A DNA stretch of 64,000 nt. Source: Acidiflorens sp963841945 (lineage in GTDB: Bacteria; Acidobacteriota; Terriglobia; Terriglobales; Acidobacteriaceae). Of the stretch, positions 8,888 through 18,099 are shown piece after piece (positions within the stretch are counted from its first letter, which is position 1; every line of letters starts with the position of its first letter). A program made the translations under genes and the position numbers. The notes under the pieces were generated by a model. It was given only the letters and a program-made list of their open reading frames with translations. It was not told the DNA's origin and ran no database searches. The stretch is from NCBI GenBank assembly GCA_963841945.1, contig CAWJFC010000029.1, positions 62,001 to 126,000 on the forward strand, in the 5' to 3' direction.

Positions 8888-9443
8888 AGAGAAGTTCAGG
8901 GAGAGCCTTCAAATTTGTGATGCAGTTTTCTTGTACGCCCAGGGAGTGTTGGATCTACGGGTCGCCCTAGTTCGCCAGCACGACCTATACGGAAAACGAG
9001 TCCTGTTTCCTGCCTCAGATGCCAGGATGCCAATTTGAGTTGGTCCGACCTGTACCCACTAAGGGGCACGCTGAGTCAGCACAACTAAGCGGCCAGACAG
9101 ACCACGCGAAACCCTGCGCCAGAACCGGGATTCCGCCTCGCGGTCCACGACGTCCGCGAGAAGTTGGCCTATTGTATATGCGATTTTGCGGAATGTGTCC
9201 AGCCGCGAAGTAATAAGATTGTCTATTTTTCGGCTTCTTGCCTCCCTTACGATGGCTTGATCATAGAAAAGCGATCCGTCGTTTGGGCATTGGCATCGCC
9301 CCGCCGAATCCCCCGGGACCGCAAAACCGGACCTCACAATTGGACCGCAGGGTGTTAAAGAGACAAAGGCTGTTGTAGGTTGGTTGGGGCGATCTGTCCG
9401 CGTAAAGCCGTCTTTACTAATCCCGCTGAATCGCCAATTTTAA
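8888..9443. other. Intergenic region without a recognisable gene
   Basis: About 556 bases. Short open frames exist on both strands (for example 9059-9337 minus) but none has a ribosome binding site, a recognisable domain or a convincing amino-acid composition. No strong hairpin or repeat was noticed. It includes the promoter zone of the FG-GAP gene. Confidence 0.4.
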
Positions 9444-10298
9444 TCAGTGGCCTTGCGCCAGTTGTGGCGTTTTCTCGCCCAGCGTGAAGTGCACCTCTAC
9501 CGTTTCTCCCGCGGGAACAGTGACCGATTTCGCCCAGACGACCGGGGCGGAAAATACCGGGCGTTTGACGCGAACCTGCGTCATAACATCGTAGAGCGGA
9601 GTCTCGCCGACCACCCGCCATCCTTCATGCCAGGCGGCAATCTCATACTGGCCGGGAGGAACGTCCGTCAATTCGAAATTGCCCTCGGCATCGGTGACGG
9701 CATAATAAGGATTGGCGGCAACGATCATCTCGGCGTTCATCCAGACGTGCCCGGCGTTACAGCGCAGGTCGACGACGCCTTCGCGGGTCATGGGGCGGCT
9801 GATCTCCTCTCCTGGATTCACAAATGGCAGATTGTAGTCGGCGCTGCCCGACATGTGTACGGTGTGGAGTACCGGATCGCTGCTCTTGACCGTTAGCGCC
9901 GCATGTTCGGGCACCAGCAAAATATGCGGCTCGTAGCGGCAATTTTTCTGGTCCAGGAAGCGGCGAGGCAATGGCAGGTCCATCGCCTTGCCTGCGCTGA
10001 TGTTTTTAAGATAGACAACGGTGTTGGCCACGCCGCCCTCGGGCGAAACCTCAAGTCGCTCGAGGTCGCGATGCTTCTTCCCCAGCGGATCGCAGATCTG
10101 CGGATCCTTGTTAATCTCCGAGACGAACAGATGAGGCATAGGTCCTTGCCACTTCACCGTGCCCCTGATCGTTCCTCCATCTGGCACGGCGATGACCTGA
10201 TAGGGCGACTGGGCGGCGCAGAGATGCGCGGCGAAAAGAATGCAAAAGAACGCCGCAAGCAACATCAGGCGCGGCGCTAAGGCTCGTACAGACTTCAT
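9444..10298 (-). CDS. Secreted cupredoxin-like / carboxypeptidase-regulatory-like protein
   Basis: 284 residues from the ATG at 10298, which has AGGA seven bases upstream and opens a signal peptide (LMLLAAFFCILFAAHLCAA). Residues ~40-175 read like a plastocyanin-fold domain (GTIRGTVKWQGPMPHLFV; HTVHMSGSADYNLPF; DLRCNAGHVWMNAEMIVAA), with Cys and several His that could bind copper. Residues ~175-230 are a CarboxypepD_reg-like beta sandwich (AVTDAEGNFELTDVPPGQYEIAAWHEGW). Similar proteins are often found near cytochromes or in envelope clusters (family knowledge); none is adjacent here. Metal binding is an inference. Confidence 0.7.
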   Translation of the reverse strand: MKSVRALAPRLMLLAAFFCILFAAHLCAAQSPYQVIAVPDGGTIRGTVKWQGPMPHLFVSEINKDPQICDPLGKKHRDLERLEVSPEGGVANTVVYLKNISAGKAMDLPLPRRFLDQKNCRYEPHILLVPEHAALTVKSSDPVLHTVHMSGSADYNLPFVNPGEEISRPMTREGVVDLRCNAGHVWMNAEMIVAANPYYAVTDAEGNFELTDVPPGQYEIAAWHEGWRVVGETPLYDVMTQVRVKRPVFSAPVVWAKSVTVPAGETVEVHFTLGEKTPQLAQGH

Positions 10299-10565
10299 AG
10301 GCGTTCCTAAAGAATAAAGACACGGCTGCCAGAGGAGGGAAGTGCAGCGTTGCGGCCCCACGCCGCAACTTTTTAGCATGAACATATTCGGGACGGGCAA
10401 TAACTGCAAATAACTTTGGTGTAGGCACACCGACTGGACAGTTGGATTGCACCCGCCAGACAATCTCGATCATGTTTTGCGGACCAAGTAAGGCGGATCG
10501 AGCCAGGCAGGTAAAGTCAGGCAGATCAAGGCAAATTAGGACCAAAACCACGATCGGACTATAGG

Positions 10566-11456
10566 CTACCAGTCGTGCCCGTGACCGGAAGCAACCAATC
10601 GCCGCAACCATTCGGGCGATTCCCCCCAGCCCCGCGCGGCCTTCGCCTTCCGCAACGCCGACTGGCCGGCAGCAACCGTCTCGCCAATTCCGAACGAGAA
10701 GGCCGCGCCCTCGATCAACTGCATGCGGCCGTCCGCATAGAGCTCGAAGCCCTGCCGGAATATCTCACGCGCTCGTGACAGCCCGGTGCATAATTGCTCG
10801 CGGGATTTTCCCCGGCACAGAAACTCATCTTCGTGGCTGTGGTAGGTGTCGATCCCTGCGTCGAGAAGAATCTTGCCGAGCCGGCGCAGCAACATATCTC
10901 CGGCAATGCGTCCGAAGATGTCGTTGAAGATTTTGATGAAGTCGACATTGAGAACGGCCACGAACGCACTGGTAGGTGCTTCCTCGAAGGCCTGCCGGTT
11001 GGGCAGTCCGGTGAGAGCCGAGACCAGCACCACCTGCCGCACGGGCTCGGCAATCTGCTGCGCGGGCTGCACCTTTCGATGCACCGAGATCGCAGCCTTC
11101 GCTTCTTCGAGACTGGGCGAGATTCCGCTGTGCACCATGTAGGCGGCCAGAAACGCCGGAGCCCGCGAAATCCCGAACATGCAATGAATCAGAATCCGTT
11201 GCTGGCGCTCGCCTTGCTCCCCCAGCCAGCTCGAAGCTTCGCGCACGTGCGCGGGTCCGATGAGACCCGTGTCCGGCGCCGGTATCCACTTGTAGGCTTT
11301 TCCGGGGTGTTCGGCTGACTGATCGCGTCCCGGCGGATGGTAAGCGTCCGGCCCGCGCACGTTCAGGATGGCGGTGATGTTTTCAGGATTCCGCCCAACC
11401 AGAGCATCGGCGTCTTCCTGACCCCCGAGCCAAAAATTTTGGACGATGCGCTGCAT
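10566..11456 (-). CDS. Dual-specificity phosphatase fused to degenerate GGDEF domain
   Basis: 296 residues in two domains. Residues 1-130 form a DSP-type tyrosine phosphatase: the signature HCMFGISRA (Cys92, Arg98) is the HCX5R P-loop, and Asp62 in PAPDTGLIG may be the general acid. Residues ~145-280 are GGDEF-like: LTGLPNRQAF, VDFIKIFNDIFG, AGDMLLRRLG are canonical, but the active loop is HEDEF (208-212) instead of GGDEF, so cyclase activity is doubtful although DEF is kept. The C-terminus is Trp/His rich. It stands alone on the minus strand. It may be a phosphatase controlled by nucleotide or c-di-GMP, but this is inference. Confidence 0.75.
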   Translation of the reverse strand: MQRIVQNFWLGGQEDADALVGRNPENITAILNVRGPDAYHPPGRDQSAEHPGKAYKWIPAPDTGLIGPAHVREASSWLGEQGERQQRILIHCMFGISRAPAFLAAYMVHSGISPSLEEAKAAISVHRKVQPAQQIAEPVRQVVLVSALTGLPNRQAFEEAPTSAFVAVLNVDFIKIFNDIFGRIAGDMLLRRLGKILLDAGIDTYHSHEDEFLCRGKSREQLCTGLSRAREIFRQGFELYADGRMQLIEGAAFSFGIGETVAAGQSALRKAKAARGWGESPEWLRRLVASGHGHDW

Positions 11457-11744
11457 CAGTGTTGAACGCGAGGTCTCCGGAAATGACCAGAGGATCCTGA
11501 GGCGAACCCGCGACAGGGGTGTACGAAGCCTCCCAGGACCGTAGGACGAGGCTAGACAAGGAAAAGATGCCTGGGAATAGCTCGGAAGGGCCAGCGGGTA
11601 AATCCTTGAGGGCGGTTGAAGTATGAGGCTGAATTATGAAGATTGGGCAGAATTAGGGCCGACGCTACGACCAGCCTGCTATAGAGCAAACAGGGGGAAC
11701 CTAGCAGAGTGTCCTTGCTGGTGAAGGCAAGTCTGGAGAAGAAA

Positions 11745-11821
11745 TGGTGGGCCCGGAGCGATTCGAACGCCCGACCCCTTCGTTCGTAGCGAAGTGCTCT
11801 ATCCAACTGAGCTACGGGCCC
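11745..11821 (-). tRNA. tRNA-Arg (anticodon ACG)
   Basis: Reading the minus strand, the acceptor GGGCCCG pairs with CGGGCCC, the D arm is GCTCAGTTGGATAGAGC, the anticodon stem CTTCG/CGAAG encloses CTACGAA with anticodon ACG, and the T arm contains GTTCGAATC. Discriminator A and an encoded CCA follow (11748-11745). 77 bases including CCA. TACAAT about ten bases upstream may be its -10 box. Confidence 0.97.
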
Positions 11822-12314
11822 CGCCGAACAATTGTACTATGAAGCTGATCCCACGCACACGCTCTGCGAACCTCGTGCCAAAATTATGTCGTATGCCGAA
11901 CTCATACCCTCCGATCCCGGCTTCTGACCGGCCTTCTGGTCGAGTTGGGTGAAATGGTTTTTACATTCGGCGAGTAAAGTTTTCCGATAACGCGCAAAAG
12001 ATACCTGTCGCCTCGTTCTCCAACTACGCGCCCACAACGTCTTACGATTGGCAGTTGAACTGCTTCTCTTTAGGGCAGACGAAGTGGCGCGCAACGGGGC
12101 ACATCGGAGAATACTTCGGCCAGAGGTCTTTCCGAGTGCCCCTTTGCAATTCAAGGCAATATCGCAAGAGGGTTCTCTCTGGTTTGTAAGCGCCCCGCTC
12201 TGATCTTCGGCAGCCCTCCCCCAGGGAATGCATGAATCCAACTGACGGGGACGGAGCGGGGTGGGTTGTTCCTCGACCTGATCAGGCCTCGAATCCCAGA
12301 TACGAAAACGCAAG
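11822..12314. other. Intergenic region without a recognisable gene
   Basis: About 490 bases between the tRNA and the small HMA-like gene. A minus-strand open frame (11837-12358) overlaps the HMA gene and has a Ser/Arg-rich, non-protein-like composition. No hairpin terminator or repeat was recognised apart from the tRNA promoter zone. Confidence 0.4.
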
Positions 12315-12542
12315 TTAAGCCAGAACGAGCTGATCCTGTATGTCGATCCCAGCCTCACGCAGCAGTTTGGCGACCGCGCTGGCCTTCAGCCGCGAGGCGT
12401 CGAAGGTCACTCGCACGGTGCGTTCCTTCTCGTTAAACTGCACGCGCTGAATTCCATACACCTCACGCACCGTGTCGATGGCGCGCAGCTCACTCTCTCC
12501 GGGAGTACTCTGATAGCGGAAGGCCGCTTCAAGATAGGTCAT
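12315..12542 (-). CDS. Small HMA-fold protein lacking the CXXC motif
   Basis: 75 residues with the beta-alpha-beta pattern of heavy-metal-associated domains (AIDTVREVYGIQRVQFNEKE; VRVTFDASRLKASAVAKLL; AGIDIQDQL). There is no cysteine at all, so the copper-binding CXXC is absent and metal binding by the usual site is excluded. An AGGAGA site lies seven bases before the ATG. It is divergent from the copper ATPase gene 262 bases away, which suggests a common theme such as copper handling or regulation by an HMA-like adaptor; this remains inference. Confidence 0.7.
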   Translation of the reverse strand: MTYLEAAFRYQSTPGESELRAIDTVREVYGIQRVQFNEKERTVRVTFDASRLKASAVAKLLREAGIDIQDQLVLA

Positions 12543-12804
12543 GGCGTGTCTCCTGAATTTCGCTGAGTTCGACCGAGTTATTTAAAATAGCGCGTCCTGT
12601 CGTCGAATCTTTCAACCATCCCTTTAACTTCATCCCGGGACGTCATTATCCGTGTCAAGATTCCAGATCGCTCTTTCGAGTATCTAATATGGAAGGCATT
12701 TCTCCAAGCGCAACGTACTGCCGGAATTCCATGGCCAGAACACACGAATCGAGGACAGCTTTGTGGATATTGACTAAGGACGCTGGGACAAGGAGATCAG
12801 GAAG

Positions 12805-15471
12805 ATGAGCGCGCAGCCATCAGGCCCGGCCATCGATCCCGTTTGCGGCATGAAGGTCGATCCCTCGACCGCACGTTTCAAGGCCGCGCACGCCGGGCAG
12901 AACTATTTCTTCTGCTGCGCCGGTTGCATGACGAAATTTCAGACGAATCCGGCGGGAGTGCTGGCCGCTCCACCCAAGCCGATGGGCTCAGGGCTAGTCG
13001 GCATCGGAATGAAGCCCGCGTCGGGCGGCGGCGGAGCATTGGTCTCCATCGGCACGCCGGCGAAGGGAAGTGGGGCGACAGCCCCGTCGCATCCTGGCCG
13101 GGCGTCCGCCGCCAATACAGGACTCGGCGCTCATGCTGACGCCCGCGCTTACGTCTGCCCCATGTGCCCCGAAGTCCGCCAAGTCGGCCCGGGCCCCTGT
13201 CCAAAATGTGGCATGGCCCTCGAACCCGAATCGCCCGTACTCGACTCAACCAAAACCGAATACACCTGCCCGATGCATCCCGAGATTGTCCGCCCGGAGC
13301 CGGGCAGTTGCCCCATCTGCGGCATGGGGCTCGAGCCTCGCACCGTGACCGTCGCGCCGGAAGAGAATCCGGAACTGCGCGACATGACGCGGCGGTTCTG
13401 GGTCGCGGTTATGGTGACGGCTCCGCTGCTGGCAATTGCCATGGGCAGCATGATCTGGCCCCATGCGCACCTGGGCGGCGAGCTCAGCCTCGCCCTGGCC
13501 GGGATGCACTTCAACGCCACCATCAGCTCCATTCTGCGCTGGCTCGAACTGCTTCTCGCGACGCCCGTCGTCCTCTGGTGCGGCTGGCCATTCTTCCAGC
13601 GCGGCTGGACCTCGATCGTCAACCGCAGCACCAACATGTTCACGCTGATCGCGATAGGCACCGGCGTGGCCTATGTATACAGCGTGGTCGCAACGTTATT
13701 CCCGCAGATGTTTCCGGCCTCTTTCCAGTCCTCCTCGCGCATGTTGATGAAAGGCGAGCCCGACGTTTATTTCGAGGCCGCGGCCTCCATCGTTACGCTC
13801 GTTCTCCTCGGACAGGTTCTCGAGCTCCGTGCCCGCAGCCGCACATCGAGCGCGATCCGTGCTTTGCTTGATCTGAGCCCGAAGATGGCCCGCGTAATTG
13901 CCGCGGATGGTTCCGAGAGCGACATCCCGCTCGCAGAAGTAAAAGCCGGCGACAAACTCCGCATTCGTCCGGGCGAAAAAGTTCCCGTCGACGGCGTAGT
14001 CCTCGACGGCGCTAGCGCTATCGACGAATCGATGATCACCGGCGAATCCATGCCAGTCGAGAAGAAATCTGGCGACCACGTAATCGGTGCAACGGTCAAC
14101 GGCACCGGCGCGCTCGTCATGCGAGCCGAACGGGTCGGCAGCGAAACCATGCTCGCGCAAATCGTCAGGCTGGTCAGCCAGGCGCAGCGCACGCGCGCTC
14201 CCATTCAGCGCCTCGCCGACCGCGTCGCCGGATGGTTCGTCCCCGCCGTCATCGCGTGCGCCATCCTCACCTTCATCGCCTGGGCCGCCTTCGGCCCCGA
14301 GCCGCGCTTCGCCCATGCCATCGTCAATGCCGTCGCCGTTCTTATCATCGCCTGCCCGTGTGCCCTCGGACTCGCCACACCCATGGCCATTATGGTCGGC
14401 ACCGGCCGCGCCGCCAGCGCCGGTGTGCTCATCAAAAATGCCGAAGCCCTCGAGACCATGGAAAAGGTCGACACCATCGTCTTCGACAAAACCGGCACGC
14501 TCACCGAAGGCAAACCGAAGGTCGTTAGTTGGGGAGCCGAGTCGGCAGGTCTAACCAAAGAAGAGGCGACCGACAGTGCGGCCACCATGAGACGAGCCGA
14601 TGAGATTCTCCGACTGACGGCCAGTCTCGAACGGGCCAGCGAACATCCATTGGCGTCGGCGATCGTCAGGCTGGCGAACGAGCGCAAAATCAGTTTGTCC
14701 GAGGTCTCCGAGTTCGAGTCGGTGCCGGGCAAAGGCGTCAAAGGTCGAGTTGATGGAAAGCTCGTCGCGGCAGGGAACTGGGCGATGATGAAGGAGGCCG
14801 GAGCCTTTGGCAAAGATGGACAAAAGGCAGTTGGGGTTGGCGTTATCAAGGGTGCAGGAGCAACCTCAGTTTTCGTGGCCGTCGACGGAAATTATGCCGG
14901 GAACATTGCCGTCGCGGATCCGTTCAAGCAGTCCACGCCCGATGCGCTACGGCAATTAAAGCAGGCCGGCATTCGCTTGATGATGCTCACCGGCGATCAG
15001 CAGGCTGTGGCCCGGGAGATCGCCGAAAAGCTGGGCATCGAAGACTTCAAAGCCGAAGTCTTGCCCGGGCAAAAGAGTGAGATCGTGCGTGATCTGCAAC
15101 AGCAAGGCCGCATCGTCGCCATGGCGGGCGACGGCATCAACGACGCGCCCGCCCTCGCCCAAGCCGACGTCGGTATCGCCATGGCCACCGGTACTGACAT
15201 CGCCATGGAAAGCGGCGGAATCACCCTCCTGAAGGGCGATCTCGAAGGCATCGTGCGCGCCCGCAAGCTAAGCCATGCCACCATGCGCAACATCCGCCAA
15301 AATTTATTCTTTGCTTTTATCTATAACTCGATCGGAGTGCCAATTGCGGCGGGGGTGCTCTACCCCTTTTTCGGCCTGCTGCTAAGCCCGATCCTAGCCG
15401 CCGCCGCCATGAGCTTCAGTTCAGTCTCGGTAATCACCAATTCTCTGCGATTGAGGAACGTGAAGCTGTAA
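12805..15471 (+). CDS. copA: Copper-translocating P-type ATPase with YHS and two heavy-metal-binding modules
   Basis: 888 residues, preceded by GGAG. An N-terminal YHS domain (DPVCGMKVDP ... FFCCAGCMTKF, residues 12-52) and two HMBD modules (YVCPMCPEVR with CPKCGMALEP; YTCPMHPEIV with CPICGMGLEP) replace the usual HMA domain, as in SilP/CopA-like pumps. Then come eight transmembrane segments, the CPC motif IIACPCALGLATP (~515), the phosphorylation site DKTGTLTEG (~560), HP motif SEHPLA, TGDQQA and GDGINDAPALAQ. It should extrude Cu+ (or Ag+) across the inner membrane. An inserted Gly-rich linker (~residues 55-105) joins YHS and HMBD. Downstream is a convergent, broken thioredoxin gene. Confidence 0.95.
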   Translation: MSAQPSGPAIDPVCGMKVDPSTARFKAAHAGQNYFFCCAGCMTKFQTNPAGVLAAPPKPMGSGLVGIGMKPASGGGGALVSIGTPAKGSGATAPSHPGRASAANTGLGAHADARAYVCPMCPEVRQVGPGPCPKCGMALEPESPVLDSTKTEYTCPMHPEIVRPEPGSCPICGMGLEPRTVTVAPEENPELRDMTRRFWVAVMVTAPLLAIAMGSMIWPHAHLGGELSLALAGMHFNATISSILRWLELLLATPVVLWCGWPFFQRGWTSIVNRSTNMFTLIAIGTGVAYVYSVVATLFPQMFPASFQSSSRMLMKGEPDVYFEAAASIVTLVLLGQVLELRARSRTSSAIRALLDLSPKMARVIAADGSESDIPLAEVKAGDKLRIRPGEKVPVDGVVLDGASAIDESMITGESMPVEKKSGDHVIGATVNGTGALVMRAERVGSETMLAQIVRLVSQAQRTRAPIQRLADRVAGWFVPAVIACAILTFIAWAAFGPEPRFAHAIVNAVAVLIIACPCALGLATPMAIMVGTGRAASAGVLIKNAEALETMEKVDTIVFDKTGTLTEGKPKVVSWGAESAGLTKEEATDSAATMRRADEILRLTASLERASEHPLASAIVRLANERKISLSEVSEFESVPGKGVKGRVDGKLVAAGNWAMMKEAGAFGKDGQKAVGVGVIKGAGATSVFVAVDGNYAGNIAVADPFKQSTPDALRQLKQAGIRLMMLTGDQQAVAREIAEKLGIEDFKAEVLPGQKSEIVRDLQQQGRIVAMAGDGINDAPALAQADVGIAMATGTDIAMESGGITLLKGDLEGIVRARKLSHATMRNIRQNLFFAFIYNSIGVPIAAGVLYPFFGLLLSPILAAAAMSFSSVSVITNSLRLRNVKL

Positions 15472-15486
15472 GTCTCGGTTGTGGGC

Positions 15487-15988
15487 TTACAGCTTGCTCA
15501 AATAGTCAATAATCTCCGGACTATTCCACTCCACCGGCCCAATAAACTTCCGCCGAATGACTCCATTGCGGTCAATGATGTAGGTCTCCGGCCAGCCAAA
15601 CGTCCCATAGAGCGAGCTCGCTTTCTTCGCTTCGTCCCGCACCGTAATCATGCTGACGTTATAGTCCTTCAAAAATTTGTGGTAGGCCGCATCATCCGCG
15701 TCGATGCTGACCGCCAGCACCACCACACCCTTATCCTTCATGGTATTCGTCATGCGCACCAGAGCGGGCGTTTCTTCGACGCAGGGTGGGCACCATGTCG
15801 CCCAGAAAGTTCAGCACCACAACTTTTCCGCGATACTGGCTCAGCGTCACCGAGTGGTCCGAATCCTGCACGGTGAAATCAGGCGCGGTCGAGCCAATAC
15901 GCGCCGGATGATTACTGCTATAGCAACCGAAGAGAAATGCGAGCAAGAGAGCCGGCAATACGCGAAGGGCAAGGGGCAAACGTTTCAC
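15487..15988 (-). pseudogene. TlpA/ResA-like thioredoxin lipoprotein, frameshifted
   Basis: Two overlapping frames together form one TlpA-like protein. The N-terminal half from GTG 15988 has a lipobox (LLLAFLFGC) and APDFTVQDSDHSVTLSQYRG, ending KVVVLNF. The C-terminal half continues in another frame with WATWCPPCVEETPALVRMTN and ends WPETYIIDRNGVIRR. Joining needs the loss of one base near 15804-15808 (the stretch CCCAGAAAGT), which restores NFWATWCPPC. All catalytic residues survive in the sequence. Either a recent inactivating insertion or a sequencing/assembly error. An intact product would be a membrane-anchored thiol reductase, plausibly for cytochrome c or copper-protein maturation. 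Confidence 0.85.
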
Positions 15989-16029
15989 ACATTTATAATA
16001 GCGAAAATAAGAGGATTGTTTTACCGGCC

Positions 16030-17199
16030 ATGCTTTCCCCGTCCGGTCTACAAGCACCCATGCAGCCCTCGCCGTCCACGCCGCCATCCGATGCCGCGAA
16101 TCTCGAAGTCTCCATCATCGTCCCCGCCCGCAACGAACAGGCCAGCCTAGCCGATTGCCTACAATCGCTGATCACGCAAGATGGCGTGACCTATGAAATC
16201 ATCGTAATCGACGACGCCTCCACCGACCGCACCCGGCAAATCGCCGAGAGCTTTCCAACTGTACGAGTGATCCCTGCGCCGCCCGTCCCGACGGGCTGGA
16301 CAGGAAAGAACAACGCGGTAGTAGCCGGAGCCGCAACTGCGCAAGGCGCATGGCTCCTCTTCACTGATGCCGACACGATTCACGTCCCCGGATCGCTAGC
16401 CCGCGCCCTAGCCGAAGCAAAACAAAACGCCGCTGACATGCTCTCCTACTCGCCGGAACAAATTGCAGTCACATTCTGGGAGATGGCGGTTCTTCCAGTC
16501 GTCTTCGCCGAACTCGCCCACGCCTACCCGCCGAAAAAAGTCTCCGACCCAGCCTCGCCCATCGCCGCCGCCAACGGCCAATACATTTTGATTCGCCGCG
16601 AAGCCTACGACGCGGTCGGCGGACACCGTGCCATCGCAGGCAATCTCCTCGAAGATGTAGCCCTCGCCCAAGCCGTCAAGCGCTCCGGCCGCAAACTCCG
16701 GTTTCGCTATGCAGCCGAAGCCGTCCGCACCCGCATGTATCGCAGCCTCTCACAACTCCGCGAAGGCTGGACAAAGAACCTCGCGCTCCTGTTCCCCAAC
16801 CCCACAAAGCTCGCCGCAAAGTCGCTGCTGATGTGGGGGTGCGTCTGCGTGCTTGTTCTGTGGCCGGCCGTAACGTCAATTGGCGCGGGGCTATCCGACC
16901 GAATTGATTCGCTCGCATGGGCGCGCGGCTTAATGCTGACGCTGAGTGCCGTCTCGAGCCATTGGTGGTGGCACGGAATGGGTGTGTGCGGATTTCTCCT
17001 AATTGCACAGCGCCTTCGCCGGGCAAACTTCACCTGGGACATGGAGATAATTGCGGCAATCGCGGGCTACCCCATGTTCGCCTTCTTATTGTTGCGGTCG
17101 AGGGCCGCGCGCAGAAACGGTAATGTATCGTGGAAGGGGCGTACATATTCGCAGCCCTCGGTTCCATCTGCTTCTGTAAAACTGAGAACCGACAACTGA
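16030..17199 (+). CDS. Family 2 glycosyltransferase, membrane-associated (HpnB/CrtQ-like)
   Basis: About 389 residues from ATG 16030. GT2 landmarks: VSIIVPARNEQASLADCL, EIIVIDDASTDRT, and the DXD-type FTDADTIHVPGSL; then AANGQYILIRREAY and the acceptor region GNLLEDVALAQAVKRSGR (ED motif). The C-terminal third has three hydrophobic segments (MWGCVCVLVLWPAV, GVCGFLLIAQRL, IAAIAGYPMFAFLLL). This layout resembles hopanoid-associated HpnB and the carotenoid glycosyltransferase CrtQ. Substrate unknown. The open frame extends upstream to 15937 but overlaps the thioredoxin gene and has no RBS. It is followed by a period-7/8 repeat and the pterin genes. Confidence 0.8.
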   Translation: MLSPSGLQAPMQPSPSTPPSDAANLEVSIIVPARNEQASLADCLQSLITQDGVTYEIIVIDDASTDRTRQIAESFPTVRVIPAPPVPTGWTGKNNAVVAGAATAQGAWLLFTDADTIHVPGSLARALAEAKQNAADMLSYSPEQIAVTFWEMAVLPVVFAELAHAYPPKKVSDPASPIAAANGQYILIRREAYDAVGGHRAIAGNLLEDVALAQAVKRSGRKLRFRYAAEAVRTRMYRSLSQLREGWTKNLALLFPNPTKLAAKSLLMWGCVCVLVLWPAVTSIGAGLSDRIDSLAWARGLMLTLSAVSSHWWWHGMGVCGFLLIAQRLRRANFTWDMEIIAAIAGYPMFAFLLLRSRAARRNGNVSWKGRTYSQPSVPSASVKLRTDN

Positions 17200-17218
17200 G
17201 AACTAGCAACTGGCAACT
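17180..17218. repeat. Period-7/8 repeat, AACTGGCAACTG type
   Basis: ACTGAGAACCGACAACTGAG followed by AACTAGCAACTGGCAACTG is a run of diverged 7-8-mers with core (G)CAACTG. It ends six bases before the ATG of the first PTPS gene and overlaps the end of the glycosyltransferase gene. A relative (GAGAACTGGCCACTGG, then AAGCTGGCAACTG) is at 20489-20518. Confidence 0.6.
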
Positions 17219-17224
17219 GTTCTT

Positions 17225-17680
17225 ATGGTCTATCTAACCCGCAAAGCTGAATTTTCCGCCGCCCACTACTACCACAATCCGGCCTTCACGCCGGAAGAGA
17301 ACGCGCGCCTCTTCGGGAAATGCAACAACCCCAACGGGCACGGCCACAACTACACCCTCGAAGTAACGGTCAAAGGTGCGGTCGATCCCCGGTCCGGCTT
17401 CGTCGTCGACCTGAAACAGCTCAAAGAAGTCATGAACAGGGAAGTGCTCGACGCCCTCGACCACCGCTTCCTCAACAAAGAAGTTCCCGAGTTTCTCACC
17501 CAGATTCCCACCACCGAGAACATCGCCATTGCCATCTGGCAGCGCCTCCAGCCCAAACTAAACTCCGCCCAACTCCATCGCGTCCGCGTCTACGAAACGC
17601 CCGACCTGTTTGTCGATTTTTACGGAGAAGAAGTCTCCGGCGACGAAGGCCACGGCAACGACGCCCACGGAGGCGCATGA
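17225..17680 (+). CDS. 6-pyruvoyl-tetrahydropterin synthase, copy 1
   Basis: 151 residues. Zinc ligands His in FSAAHYYH and GHGH, catalytic Cys in GKCNNPNGHGHNYTLEV, catalytic DH in DALDHRFLN, TTENIAIAIW, and the pterin-binding Glu in RVYETPDL are all present. GKCNNPNGHGHNY is very like animal PTPS rather than the CxxxHGH spacing of QueD, so the product is probably 6-pyruvoyl-tetrahydropterin from 7,8-dihydroneopterin triphosphate. It overlaps copy 2 by four bases (ATGA). The C-terminus has an extra acidic/His tail (SGDEGHGNDAHGGA). Confidence 0.85.
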   Translation: MVYLTRKAEFSAAHYYHNPAFTPEENARLFGKCNNPNGHGHNYTLEVTVKGAVDPRSGFVVDLKQLKEVMNREVLDALDHRFLNKEVPEFLTQIPTTENIAIAIWQRLQPKLNSAQLHRVRVYETPDLFVDFYGEEVSGDEGHGNDAHGGA

Positions 17681-18087
17681 AGGCCCATCTCACCCGCCGC
17701 TACCTAATTTCGGCCTCCCATCGCCTGCACAGCGACGAGATGTCCGCCTCCGAAAATCAGTCCACTTACGGCAAATGCAACAATCCGTATGGACACGGAC
17801 ATAATTACAATATTGAAGTGACAGTCAGCGGCCCGGTGAACCCCCAAACCGGCATGGTCTGCAATCTGGTCGATCTCGACGGCTTCGTCCATCGCGAAAT
17901 CCTCGAGCGCTTCGACCACCAGAACCTGAACCTGCTCCCCGAATTCGCCAGCGCCGTCCCGACCACGGAAAATCTATGCATCGCCATCTACAAAATCGTG
18001 AACCAAGGCTTCCACAAAGCGCATCTAGAGAAGGTACGCATTGAAGAAACCATGATGAACTCCTTCGAATATCGAGGGAATCTGTAA
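17677..18087 (+). CDS. 6-pyruvoyl-tetrahydropterin synthase, copy 2
   Basis: 136 residues, starting inside the stop of copy 1. Active-site pattern intact: ISASHRLH, GKCNNPYGHGHNYNIEV, ERFDHQNLN, TTENLCIAIY, and IEETMMNSFEY. It differs clearly from copy 1 in the middle (NPQTGMVCNLVDLDGFV, closer to the animal GMVMNL motif). The adjacent copies may form hetero-oligomers or use different substrates; sequence alone does not say. Followed by an AT-rich inverted repeat and folE. Confidence 0.85.
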   Translation: MKAHLTRRYLISASHRLHSDEMSASENQSTYGKCNNPYGHGHNYNIEVTVSGPVNPQTGMVCNLVDLDGFVHREILERFDHQNLNLLPEFASAVPTTENLCIAIYKIVNQGFHKAHLEKVRIEETMMNSFEYRGNL

Positions 18088-18099
18088 TTGGCAGTTTGT

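Noticed and set aside
11837..12358. 173-residue open frame on the minus strand
   Set aside because: Overlaps the HMA-like gene, is Ser/Arg rich without domain or RBS; treated as chance frame.
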